The translations under genes and the position numbers were made by a program. From assembly GCA_963920665.1 (NCBI GenBank), contig OY987270.1:20982019-21046018 (forward strand): a stretch of DNA of 64,000 nucleotides, in the 5' to 3' direction. Positions 48,571-61,121 of the stretch are shown here, piece by piece. How positions within the stretch are numbered: position 1 is the first letter of the stretch; every line of letters begins with the position of its first letter. Below the pieces are notes generated by a model that worked only from the letters and a program-made list of their open reading frames with translations, searched no databases and was not told where the DNA came from. Source of the stretch: Straminergon stramineum. Its lineage: Eukaryota > Streptophyta > Bryopsida > Hypnales > Calliergonaceae.

Positions 48571-49570
48571 AATTGAGTGGTTTGTCCTAGAGAAGAGAAA
48601 TTTGGAGTTGGTGGGGAGGAGAGAAGAAGAAACATGAGTAAGAACCAAGAAGGGAGTGAGGAGTAGAAATGGTAAACCAAGGTAGAAATAGAAGAGTCAT
48701 TCCAAGTAAAGCCAAACACTCTCCATGATGCATCATTAAGCCTCACAAAACCTCCCAATCATTAGAAGTCCACAAAGTATAAGTGTTGCTTTACATCTGG
48801 ATGTTGGGCCAATTTGTTGTGTCAAAGGCCAAGAATCCTCACTTGTGATTGGATAAAATGATGAAATTGGTCCCAACCACTTTACACTTAGAGGCTAGGC
48901 CAATTTGGTGGAATGAATAATTAATTCAAAAATGACATGATTTGACATGGTCGGAGCTTGCTGAATTGGATGCATCAAAAATGGGAGGCCAATTCTTGGC
49001 CTAGGGGTGAATGTCAGAATTTCATTTACAAAACTTTTTCTTTTAAATATTATTATTTTAAGAAAATCTGATCCATTGGATTTTGTGCAGTTGGCTTGAA
49101 AGGAAAGTGGCCCAGCCTCTAAGTGTGAAGCAACCCTAAAAATTTCAGCCCCTCTCTCTCTCTTTTCTAGATTTTATTGAATCGGTCCAGCTTCATGGCC
49201 TTAAGGCCTTTACTTGTAGGAGAATTAGCTCCTAATATAATCTTATTCTAATAAGTAGTTGAGGTCGACCTTTAGTCCAAAAAGGGCTGAAATTTTGAGC
49301 AATCAACCTCAAGGGGAATCAGCCCAGCCTCTAAGTGTAAAGTGGCCCTAAGTAGGAAACTCAATGAAGAATGTGAGAGCAAGTGGGAGAGAGGTCAAGA
49401 GAGTGAAAGGTTATCTAGTACCCATGTCAAGAAAGGGGTTAATCTAGAAATCTCACCTTGACCATTAGGAAAGAGGATTAGGTAGTTGGGATCGTGGTTT
49501 AGGGTGAGAGGGAATGACGTCTTATAAACTCCCTCGAAAATAGGAATGAGGGTAGTTGGGTCACTTCAAG
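48571..49570. other. Non-coding with small inverted repeat
   Basis: CACTTAGAGGCTAGGCC near 48,885 recurs inverted as CAGCCTCTAAGTGT at about 49,112 and 49,328. No gene recognised. Confidence 0.45.
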
Positions 49571-50885
49571 GACATAAGAGGAATAGGGTAGAAAGAAAAG
49601 AGAAGCAGTTTGGTAGAAGTAGGAAGATCCACCGTTGTATTAATCCCCCACTTTATTAAAATAGTGATCTATTGCGCCATCTCACAGGAATTCATGGTGG
49701 AAGAAGTGCCCCCGAGAGGCATAACCCATGACATTAGCTTTGAGGTATGAAGCTAAAACCCTCCTCAACCTTCTCAAACCACCTAATTAACAACTACTAA
49801 CTCTAGCCGAGGCCTAGCCCCAAGTCAGACCCATAAGATTAGAATTCAGGTCGGTTTTAAGTTTAAATCCTTAGAGAGGAGGTTTGTAGCTCTCCAAAAA
49901 CCTAAGATACGTCAAAATCGAAGTGAAAATAAGAAAGTTATCATGGGATGAAGGTTTGGACTTAAATTGGATGAAAAATAGTTAGACATAAAATTTTGGA
50001 AAAGTGAGAGAAATAGAAATAGACAATTAATTCAAGTCCACAAGTGAAAGAAAAAGTCAATTCCAAATTGTAGAGTAGAAGAAATTAGCAGATGAAGTTT
50101 TAAGTACCGACTAGTGGTCAAACTTCATCCATCAAGAACTTTTAGTAGGAAAGTTGGAATAGAAAGTGTGTTACCAATATGGAGAGCTAGAATTTGGGGC
50201 TACAAGAAGAGAATATAAACTTACTAAAAATAATAAATAGACAAAAGTTAACCTAAAACTAGAACACCAAAGAAGCCTAATAAGGAACTTAGAGGGTCGA
50301 GTAGAGTAAGGAAGATAGGACCCTAGGCCTATAGAGTAAGTTAAATAAAATTCATAGGACCCCCTCACTTAGGGAAAGACCAAAAGTCCAAGAAGATAAA
50401 GAAAGAGGAAGTTTAGCATAGGTTTGGATGAAATGTTTATAGAAGTGTCCAATTAAAACCAAATTCGAGACTTAGGTAGAAACCAAGCTTCTAAAACACT
50501 TCCATGAAATTTCAAGTTATTCTGAGTTAGGGAATTAGGATTAAGTCGTGGATGAAGTTTAATGAACCAAGTAGCGGTTAAACTTCATCTACCTATAGCT
50601 CTAGCTAAAAAGGTCGGATAGGGTCAAATTTTATGTTTTTAGAAAGGGCAAAGAATTCTCTAGAAGGTTTTGCTATTAGTCCCACTTTGACATGTCTTAC
50701 AACAAAAACCACAACGGCCTAATCAATTTGGCCAAATATTGTTGTGGTTGCCTTAGAAGTTAGACTTTGGTGGGTTTTGCTCATTTGGGTACACATATGC
50801 ATTTAGAAAAGATCCATTTCTTGGAAGGCACAATGAACTATGCTTAAACATCTAAAGGTAGGAATCATTTAGTCACAAGACCCCC
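49571..50885 (+). repeat. LTR-like direct repeat E, first copy
   Basis: Aligns with about 51,730-53,055. Matches include TGAGGTATG, GAGGCCTAG, CTTCATCCATCAA, AAAGAATTCTCTAGAAG, ACCACAA.GGC and TTGGGTACAC-type sequence. The spacing and lengths would fit two old LTRs, or one LTR beside a related element, but no TG...CA ends or target duplications could be fixed. Confidence 0.6.
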
Positions 50886-51074
50886 AATCAAATCATGCCA
50901 CATGTCTGCCCGACCAACAGGCAACTGCCATCCCTATCAGCAATTGCGGGATTCTCACTAGTTAGAATACGCCACATGTTCGGCCATCAAGCGAGCCCTA
51001 GAAGGTCCCAGCTAGTTAAAATGTGCTACATATACAAGAGGAGCCTAGGGGGGACAAGCTAGGAGTCTTGAAGT

Positions 51075-51238
51075 CACTAGAAGAAATTTGTGTTTGCCTC
51101 AACAAAATCTACATGACGTGTTTGTTGAGGCAAACACAAAATCTGCATTGAAAAACATAGAAAAACACAGATTTTGCATTGGCCTCAACAAACATGTCGT
51201 GTAGATTTTGTTGAGGCAAACACAAATTTCTTCTAATG
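51075..51238. mobile_element. CACTA-ended hairpin MITE, 164 bp, TSD AGT
   Basis: It begins CACTAGAAGAAATTTGTG and ends CACAAATTTCTTCTAATG (one change in the terminal CACTA complement). It is flanked by AGT at 51,072-51,074 and 51,239-51,241. The arms contain GTTTGCCTCAACAAAATCTA and its complement. Same terminal motif as the 5,764 element. Confidence 0.85.
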
Positions 51239-51729
51239 AGTGAAGATAGGAAGTCCAGTGATCATCTAGGGGTGAATTCTACCAAGACTAGAGTTCAAGT
51301 GTGCTCTCCATTCTTCAAAACTTTGTCTAAGAATTGCATAAGGGACTTGTATTTCCAAAAGAAAATTGGAATTAGTTAAGTAGGAAGAGAAAAGAGGAAG
51401 AGAAGTAGAGCTAATCATCACATAGACTAAGTTTCAAATGCCAAAAGTCACAAATTAGAAGAAAGAAGGGACTTAGAATAGCACTCACCATCCAATAGAT
51501 AGGATTCCAAACTCCATTTGCAAGTATAAGAGAAGAAGGGACAAATAGGACTTTGAAGGGAGATTTTAGAATTGATAAGATTATTAGTGGTAAATCTTAG
51601 AAAGAAACTTAGAAGCATTAGAATTTACATAGAATAATAATTGACTCATAGGATTTGAAAAGTCAATTATTGTTGGAAGACTTGAATCAATTGTTGTATA
51701 AAAATCCCAAGGTCATCTTTTGAATACAA

Positions 51730-53055
51730 TGATGTAGATGGAATAGTGTTGAAGAGAAAGAAGTGAAGTAGAAAGAAAAGTAGTTAGAAGTTCATTTTAA
51801 ACTTGTACTAAAACACTATTTTTAAGTGGTGAACAAAAATATCAAACAAAGATTGACAATGGCAAACAAGAGAGAGTTTGAAGGTGTGTTCAACCACCTA
51901 ATTGATGACAGAGACCATGAGGTATGCACTTAAATCCTTCTTTTTCTATTGATTAGCAAAGATTAGGAAAATTATCAATAGAGTTGAGGCCTAGATACAA
52001 GTCAAACCCATAGGATTAGAAGTCAAATCACTTTTGAATTTATAATGTGAAAGTAGAAGTTCATAGCTTTCCAAAAACAAAATACAAGTAGAAATTGGAG
52101 TTAAAACGAAGAATTTATCGATAGATGAAGTTTAGGATTTAAATTGGATGAAACTTAGTTAGACTTGGAAATTTGGAACAAGAACATAAAATTAGGAAGA
52201 ATGAATCACGAAGAATCCACAAGCAGAATCTAAAGTTGAGTTTAAATTGAAGGTTAAGAGTAATTAGCATATGAAATTTTAAGTGTTGATTAGCAGTCAA
52301 ACTTCATCCATCAAAAAAATTTAGTAGAAAGGTAAAATCCACAAGTGCCTTAGCAATTTATAAATCTATAATTAGACTCTACAAAGAAAATATATCAAAA
52401 CTCTAAAAATATCAAATTGAGGGAACTTAAGTTGAACTGAGGCTAGAAAATTAAGGAACTTCAACCAATAACTTAGAATATAGATTAGAAAAGGAAAATT
52501 TAGAATCATAGACTCTTAACATTAGCTTAGAAGAATCCATAGACACTTCATACTTAAGAAAAGACTAAAAAACGAAGAAGTTATATAAGGATGAAGTCTT
52601 AGACTAGATTTGGATGAAAGTTTAGGGGAATCCTTCAATCTAGATCAAAATAAATTTTTAGATAAAAGTTAAAATTTATAACTCTCTCCCAAAAGTTGAG
52701 TCATTTTGAATTCGGAAAATAAGTAAAAGTAGTAGATGAAGTTTGGTAAACCAATTAGCGATCAAACTTCATCTGCCTATAATCTTTACTAGGAAGCTTG
52801 GATATGGTTGAATTTTAGATTTTTGTAAAGGACAAAGAATTCTCTAGAAGTGAGTGTTATTATTTACCTTGACTTATCTTACACCAAAAACCACAATGGC
52901 TTAATTCATTCAACCAATTACCTTAATTTTTGCTTAGAAGTTGTATTTTTGGTTATTTTCCCACATTTGAGTACACTTAGGAATGTAGAAAAGATTCATT
53001 GCTTGAAATGCACAATGGACTGTGCATAGACACCCAAAAGTTGGAATAGTTTGAT
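51730..53055 (+). repeat. LTR-like direct repeat E, second copy
   Basis: Second copy of repeat E. It lies about 1 kb upstream of the primer-binding-site-like motif at 54,023, so it could be part of the long terminal repeat of the Ty3/gypsy element that follows. That link is inference. Confidence 0.6.
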
Positions 53056-54022
53056 TGAAAACCAAGAACTTGATTGTGCTCATAAATTTAACAAGGGTGG
53101 GTAAATTGGCACTTATGATATGAAATGGATTTCTTTGGTTGAGATTTGAATGTGGTGCTTGTGAGCCAAGTTGAAAGATATGTTGAATCATGTGTTTACA
53201 ATTTGTGTTTTAGTTAAAAATATTATATTAATTGAGAGGTTTTGTTTGAGAGTAATGTTGTATGTCTAACGTTTGAGTGTAATTTGGGAAATTAATATTG
53301 AACAATGTATGTACTAATAGGATAGTTTGAGTTAAGTGTGGTCTATTGAGGGCATTCCAAGTTGTGTCTACAAGTCTGTGTATGACTTCTATCCAATTTA
53401 GGATGGTTCTTAAGAATATGTGAAATAATAGTTAAGTCACAAATTGGTAAGATAGTTATAATTGAGAAATGAATAAGAAAGAAGATAGGAAGTTAAACCC
53501 CAAGTTAGGAGATAAAAAATGTCAATTCTGTAGTTGTCAAAATTATATGAAGCCCAATTGTGAAGTCAAAGGTGAAAATATCAAATTAGTAAAGAAGGAT
53601 TCTATGGCTCTCATAGAAGGAGATGTAGCTGAGTTGGAAGGTGTTCAAAATTGAACCTAAAGCTAAAGAATATTTGTCGACTTGGTTGGTTCCCGTGATC
53701 CAAAGTTGAAAGATTGAAAATCCAAGTTAGAGAAAAGTTAGAGAAAAGATTGAAGAAAAATAAAGAATTAAAGATTATTTGGGAATGACTCAACCTTTGT
53801 GGCCATGAAGAGTGAAGGAAAAGAATTTAGTATTTAGTGTTATCGTGTAAGGAAAACAAATTGTATGTTTGGATTAAAGAACATTTTCTTATTTTCTTTG
53901 GTTGCAATGGCCAATTAGGAATATTTGGAAGCATCAAGCATCCCTATTGAACAAGCCTCCTTGGAACGAACTTATACTATTAGCTTGGTTTTCTTAAATT
54001 GGACCCAAGTTTACCTACATTT

Positions 54023-54040
54023 TGGCACCGATACTGTGGA
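54023..54040 (+). other. Primer-binding-site-like motif of a Ty3/gypsy element
   Basis: TGGCACCGATACTGTGGA resembles a worn form of the TGGCGCCGTTGCCGGGGA-type sites of plant Athila/Tat retrotransposons. It follows a CTACA end at 54,019 by three bases, where an LTR should finish. Confidence 0.5.
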
Positions 54041-54757
54041 GGCGTCCCTATTAGGTTTCTTTTCTTCTTTTCACTTTATAGTGGGGATGTAGAAATGCTA
54101 CATTGTAATGAGCAACACATTTGTAACCTTAGAAGCTAGTAAACAAGCTAGGGACAAAAGTTAAAAGGAAAGAGCTGTGGATAAAAAAATGCAAATTTGT
54201 TTCCAAGGCTGATTTTGAGCGTGCTTTGCTTAGTTGAAAAGATTCGTTTCATTTGGGATATTATTCCCAACATAGGTTGGAATGTAGCCAAATTGTAGAC
54301 ATTGTTCTTCATAAGGATAAATATCAAGTAGGAGAAATTAATGAAGTTGAATTAGACAATAAAGATGAAGTAAAGGTTTGAGAAGGATTTAGTGTACCTC
54401 ATCTTTTCTGCGAACCAATTTTTTTTCAAATACTCCCTCACCTAAAAGCTTACCAAGAGAGCATGGTGGGAAGGAGCAAATTGAATGGGTCCAGTTCAAT
54501 AGGATAGCCAAAGGAAGATCCAACTTGGATTTCAGGGAGGAAGAAAATTGAAATTCCGCTTGCATGTAGGAAAGACTTAGAATTACAAAATATTAACTGC
54601 AATTTGGAATTAACTGAGTTTCTCAAATTGAGTGATTTCTCTAAATCGAGTGAAAATAGCTAAATTGTGGAAGTGGTAAGTATAATGGTAGTTCCAACCC
54701 AAATCTGAGTTGTGATGTGGCGGAGTGAAGAAACCAATTGGCCATATTCACTTATGC

Positions 54758-55208
54758 CCTATCCAATTTTTAATGGCTGAATAGATGATGAAGTAGATAG
54801 TCATGTCTATGAGTTTTTTATTGGGTGTAATGCAAATAATGCCTCGACCAAGGCTCATCTCTTTAGTATTTTTCCTAGTACATTAGCCAACCAAGCCAAA
54901 TGTTGGTTCCAAAGGCAACTGATGGGCCATTTTGACACATAGGTAAGTTTACGTGATGCATTTTTAGCCCATCTAGACCCAATTTGTTTGAAGATAAACT
55001 ATATGAGAGGTTAGCAGAATTGCAAATGGCTAGTGGGGAAGGAATCGATTCTTACTACGATCGGTTAGAGGAAATACTTTTATGGTTGCCAAACCATGAG
55101 CTTCCAAATCCTCATATTTTGAGGCAATTTGTAATCGGGTTATATATTCTTAAATTACAAGCATATATTAAAGAGATTAGTCCTACTAAATTGCCCACAT
55201 CTTACTAA
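54758..55208 (+). pseudogene. Ty3/gypsy gag remnant
   Basis: Capsid-type gag of a plant retrotransposon. One frame reads YPIFNG, stop, IDDEVDSHVYEFF, then HLFSIFPSTLANQAKCWFQR and MGHFDT, stop, VSLRDAFLAHL. After a frameshift the open part at 54,984-55,208 reads FEDKLYERLAELQ, GEGIDSYYDRLEEIL and HILRQFVIGL. Both stops fall where TGG is expected (TGA, TAG), consistent with deamination of methylated cytosine. The zinc knuckle and protease do not follow directly. Confidence 0.8.
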
Positions 55209-58200
55209 AGAGCTAAGCTATGGGAGAAAATGCAGTTTTGCAATAAAACAAAAAATATTAAAAAAATATAGTTTTGTAATTGTAATAGATTTTTCCACAA
55301 GATATGACAAACACACTATAGGGAAAAATGATAATGTATTTCTTAGCAAAATATAATTCTATTCATTATTGAGGCACTTAGACATGTCAAACAAAAGTTA
55401 CAAATAATCTACCATTATTAATAAAATTATTTATTGTAATTTTGTTGTAGGATCTATACATATGCTTCAAAAGTGGAAGTAGTTGGCACTAAGATAGAGA
55501 GGCTTCTATGAAATTCATGTTGTTTTTGTATGATAAATGCTTCTACAATTTTGTGAAGACAATATTATAGTGAAAAAGAAAATTCTACACTTAAAATATT
55601 ATCACGTCCTATAAATATGGTTTGTAAATATTCTTGAAGTATTTTTCTTTGTTTTCTTTTCAATTATGAGATCCAATAACTGAAAAACGATGTTAAAAAA
55701 GCTTCATAAATCTTGGGCAATGTAAACACAAAAATATTAATTAAAGTTTGAATGGAAATAGTTTCTTTGGTGTAAAAAAGGTTCATATTTGCATTTGATT
55801 TTTGAAAATTTGTGCAATATGAATGTATATACTCAATGGATTCTAATAAGTGACTATTGACAATAAAAATGTTTATTCATAGGAAACAATGATAAATGCT
55901 TAAGAAATTAGTTGTCAATGCAAGAATTCCAAGTATAAATAGGAAGCATTTTTCTTTTATTGGGTGAATAGACAACTATGGTCTACAAAAAAAAATTTCA
56001 ACAAATTTTTTTTATATGAATGTTTTTTTATATGTATGATTTTATCATCAATTTAAGTGATTGTGAATCATTTATAATGAACTGAGTGAACATATATGTG
56101 AAATTATAATGAAAAATATATTAATAGTGATGCATAATTATGAATTAATTCAATTTTAAGTATGTAAATTAGAATCACTATATGTTTGAGTAATTATAGT
56201 GTAGGATATAAAATTATTACAATTAAAGTTACAGAATTCAAATCAATGTGAGTGTGGCAATTGAATGTGAATTAAATTGTTGATAGTTGCAGACTGTGGT
56301 TTGATATGTACTTAGGTCATAAACTATAATCATTTTATTTTTTTGTGAGTGAAATATGTATCATTAGAATTGCAGTCTATTATTGATAATCATTATAGTC
56401 TATTTAAGAATTTTAAATATTTGATAACAAAGTTTGTAAAGTTAATCAAAGATTATAGCTAGGTGTATAATGTATCAAAAGTGAGAATGTTTATGAATTT
56501 GCTTAAAAATTGTAATTTGACTATGATCTAATAGAACTATTGGGTAATGCATAATTAAAAGTCAAGAATGATTCAAAAATTTGAGTTTATTCGAGTCTAG
56601 AATATTGCATGTGTGATGCTTATAATTATTGTTTCGCCTTGATTTGAAATTTTTATAATGTTCTAGTTTGGATTTGGGTAATTATAAGTGAAGACTGAAG
56701 AGTGGATTGTCTTTGGGGATCCTTGAAATTTATAGATTGACTATTATTTTCACATGATAATATCTGAGATTGAGTAAAATTAGTGAAGTGAGACACTATG
56801 GAAATTATTTAAGGATTAAAAGAACAAATTAGAGTTTGTGGAATTGAATGTGGAATATAAAGACTACTACTTGACTATTGCTCTAAAATTGACCATATAA
56901 AAATAGACTTCTTCTAATTTATTTATAATATAGAAAATTTGCATGGGATTGCATTCATGAGTCTACAAATTGATGAACGTTCTTAATATGGAACTTTCTC
57001 ACAGGATTGTATATAGGTATAATTTTCATATTAACATTATTTAATAAACCTTAATAACTTATTTTTTCCAAATAGAATATCATTTGCTTATGTGTAACTT
57101 TAGATATCCAAAACTCTAGCTAACTCGAGTCTTCCCCCAAATAAGCCATTTTATTATATTATTTCTTGTTTTTTTGGTTGTTATTTTTCTATACTACATT
57201 TTAGCACCATTGCAAGGGAAGATTTGAACTAGAGGTGACTAAGATGTCAATATTAAATAATAGAATAAATAGAAAATAATCAAATTGGTAAGGGTATCTA
57301 GTGATGTGAATACTAAAGTATTACACTTTAAGGGAATATTTTCATAAACATGGAACTCCTTATTGATATCTATTTCATACGATCAAAATGTAGGTATCCT
57401 TGAAAATCCATTTGAAAAATTGTAAAAAAAAGTTTTGAAAACTCCTATAACAAAAATGAAGTAAAAAATAATAAATCATGTAAATTTGTGGTTGTAAAAG
57501 AGTGAGGCTCATGAATGTTACTAGTAAAGATAAAATGGTGTTCTATAGGGAATTTAGTGATGAGATTACAACAAAGATTTTATTTGATGCATTTCAGAAG
57601 AATTCTACATTACATAAATCAAATAGTCAAATTAAGTATAATCATAATATACCATTGGATAAGATGATTTAGCCAATAAATAAAACCTTTTTGAAAACCT
57701 TTTATAGGATCATCCTATATAAAAAATTTGAAAATCAAAAAGAAAATATTTCTATTAGAGGTAAGAAAATTAAGAGAAAATATTATCATAATTTTTGTGA
57801 AAAAATAGGCCATAATTTCCAAAGGACTTCTAAAAACAAAGCTTTCTAAATTCTACATAACCAATTTCACCTCCACAAATGAGTTTTGAACCATGATTTT
57901 TAAGAATTGTAAGATTTCTAAATTTATTAGAAGTTCAACTAATAATTGTACCCGAGTTGGTTCAATTTAGGCTGGTTATTGATACACTTATTTATTTTCA
58001 TCGTCCAATAAAAATAAATATTATAGACCATGTTCATAAAATTTTCTTAGGAAAATTGCTTGGATAAAAATATAAAATTCTTTGTTTGAAGAAAGAACAA
58101 AGATCTTATAAAGAGTTGTAAAATTTTAATATTATTATCATATATTTATACATATCTAAATGATTTTACCAATGAATCATGATGAATTATTTTTTCCATG

Positions 58201-58660
58201 GTAAACCTTAAATATAATCAATTTGTATCTTGCACCTTGTTTTCTAATGGCTTTATGTACATTTTTATAAAAGTGTTTATTTTGAATAAGAATTTTATTT
58301 GAGTGGTATGTACCCTAATAGTAACAATTTTTTGTAACCAAATTGACTAGTTGCCTTAGATATTAGAAGAAGAAAATTTAGCAAAATTTTAAACAATGAA
58401 AATCTTTTGAAGGTAGAGTGATAAAAAAAAGGAAAATTACTTTTAAATTTCATCTTATACTATGAAATTGTTCAATACAAGAAATTGAAAAAATTGTATT
58501 TCTAGAGTTCCTAGAATATATATTGATAAGAATGGAACCTAAGTAGCTAGAAAAGTTTACATTTTAACCTAGGGTCCTATTATTCCAACTTCCACTCTTT
58601 TTGAATCTAGATTTTATTTGTAGATGAAAAAAAATCCTCTTACTGTTTTGTTTGGCCGAA

Positions 58661-58914
58661 TATGCCCATGATTACTTGAGTCTTTAAACGTTTTGGCTTC
58701 AAGGACATTTATCCCATAACATTTGGTTAATGCAAGCAAAAGCAAATACAAGAGATTTTTGATGGAAATAGAGATGCATCTAGTAATATGCCCATGATTA
58801 CTTGAATCTTTAGACATTTCTCCTTCAAAGGATATTTATCCTATAACGTTTGGTCTATGCAACATAAGCAAATATAGGAGATTTTTGTTGGAAATAATGC
58901 ATCTTGGTAATTAG
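58661..58914 (+). repeat. 127-bp direct duplication
   Basis: Two adjacent copies starting TATGCCCATGATTACTTG at 58,661 and 58,788, sharing ATTTATCC.ATAAC.TTTGGT and GAGATTTTTG.TGGAAATA. Confidence 0.8.
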
Positions 58915-59799
58915 TGGGAGGTGACTACCACAATTTATTATGATAGACAATCTCTAGTGCTTATCAAGAATTTTACTTAATGAATCATTTGGCCTTCAAA
59001 ACCTTCATGAAATTGATTTTTGTTGGCATTTTGGATGGACAAAAAGTATCTCAAAAAATTTCATACCCTTTTTTTTAATATGTTTAATTTTCATAGAAAC
59101 ATAGCAAAAAACAATTTGTTTTTTTAGTTTCTAAATATAAGGATTATACTATTATAGGATAAATTTTCAATATATTTTCTATATATGTAAGTTAATATTT
59201 ATAAAATTTTAATTGAATTGAACAAAAAATTCTAAAAATAAATTCAATAGATTTTTTTTTAAAAATTTTAAAATTAAAAAGTTGATGATTTGTAATTTGT
59301 AATACATTTACATTCCAAACCAAAACCATCTTCAAGATTGACTATAATTGTCTTAATCCATTACATTTACCTTTTAAAAAACATGAAATGTTTTTAAATT
59401 GAGTGTATGTGTGAGTACAATTTGCTTTCTCTTAAAATTATATTCAATAGACTTAATTCTAATTAGATTCAATTTACTTTGAGCATTGCACTTAACAAAA
59501 AATCAGGATGATAGAAAACAAAAATGTAGGCCATCCAAATAATAGAAATACTATGAAATTGCTAGCAAGTTTTCTAACCTAATAAACATTTTCTAGAAGA
59601 TTTGTGCAATAAATGGACTTTATATATTTCAAAAGAATACTTCTATTTTTACACAATGTATAGAAGTTTATTATTTATTTACATTTGATATTATGACATA
59701 TTTTTGTACTAATAAAGATATCAACATTATGTATTTTATAATAAACTATGATTATTTTAAATTGAATAGAATGGGATTCTTTAAAAATAATAATTAACA

Positions 59800-60080
59800 C
59801 CTTAAATGAGACTTTTTTTTGGTTAGTTTGATATGCTAAAATTTTGGGAATTGTGTGTCCTCTAGTCGTGTTTTTAGAATTGTTGAAAAGCTCTCTCCAA
59901 AAAACATCACATTGTCTTTGTTTTGTAGCGTTTGGACCTACAATGTGAAAGTTATTGAATTTAAATTTTTTATAAATTAAAAAAATTAAAATATTCATTT
60001 TAATTGAATTGAATTTTTTTGTTGCTACAACACAAGGTACACTAATAATTTATTATAAAAGTGCTGTCATTGTTAAAATT
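59800..60080 (+). repeat. AT-shifted fragment of the R repeat
   Basis: TTTGGACCTACAATGTGAAAG at 59,931 corresponds to TTTGGACCTACAGTGTGAAAG at about 31,229 in copy B, followed by ATTGAATTT, an AATTAAAAA tract and GG.ACACTAAT in the same order. Most differences are towards A or T. Confidence 0.55.
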
Positions 60081-61121
60081 ATTAGTGCATAGTAATTATT
60101 CTTTCTAAAATTAGAATCTCTAAAAATAAGTTTAGTCTTTTGAAGTTCTTAAAAAATTTATAACACCCCAAAAAATAAAAATTATTTGTTATTTTATTAT
60201 AAAATTAAATATAAAAATATCCTTGAAATATCTTTTTTATGTTTGTTGTCACTAAAGGTGCTTTTAACAATGAAGCTTCTCATGGTTATAATCAAATTAG
60301 AGATGCCCCATCCACATCCATGGAACTTAGCAAAGCAATTTTACTACAACATTCAATATATACTTCTCATGATAATTGCCATGAATGAAATAGTATTCTT
60401 CATTGATCATGAATTTGTATAAAATATAGCTTATGAATTAAGTGAAATCTATTTTCGTCATGAATACAAAATATTTAGTAGACAAAACAATAGATATATT
60501 TTGCATTAAATTTTCTATTGCAAAAAATAAGATTTTCTTTCAAAAAGATTTATATTAGTATATGAATTATTTTATAATTTAAAATGTTCATAGTCACTAT
60601 AAATTAGTTGTTAAATTTAATGAACTAAAATATCATGTAATTAAATTTTGTCAAGTTGTAAATTAATATTTTGAAAAAAAATCTTCAAAAAGTTTTATAA
60701 ATTTTTTTGTTAACTTTTGAAAAAAAGACAAATTTTAAAGATGCAGGAATATTATGCAATTATAAAAAATATTTAAATTCACTTAAAAAATATATATATA
60801 TATAAATCCATATATAATTTATAAAATTTTAATTTAAAAAAAACTATTGAAAAATACCAAAAATAAACAAATTTTCTTACTGCATTTGGTATTTGATTGA
60901 TTTAAATGTGAAATGAAAAAATATATTTTCTTAATTGAACAATAATATACAACCATTCTTCCTAATTTATGAATTGAGAAACAAATACAAATATTAAATA
61001 TGATTGACTTTAAAAATAGCAATAACTATCAAATAAACATTTGGCAATTGAATATAACTTTAGCAATAAAAAAAATTAAAAATTATATCAATTTTTAATT
61101 TTTTAAACTACAATTGTATTA

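Larger units (their letters stand above)
55209..61121. other. Very AT-rich block where pol should be
   Basis: About 5.9 kb of notably AT-rich sequence separating gag from integrase. I find no reverse transcriptase or RNase H motifs. Near 57,770-57,850 a frame reads YYHNFCEKIGHNFQRTSKN, perhaps a worn zinc knuckle. A 127-bp tandem duplication (ATGCCCATGATTACTTGA at 58,662 and 58,789) and an AT-shifted fragment of R (59,800-60,080) lie inside. It is probably a mix of decayed element and later insertions. Confidence 0.5.

Noticed and set aside
57530..57850. Open AT-rich stretch as a retroviral-type zinc knuckle domain
   Set aside because: One CxxxxGH-like phrase is suggestive but cysteines are incomplete and the surrounding frame has stops; not strong enough for a separate feature.
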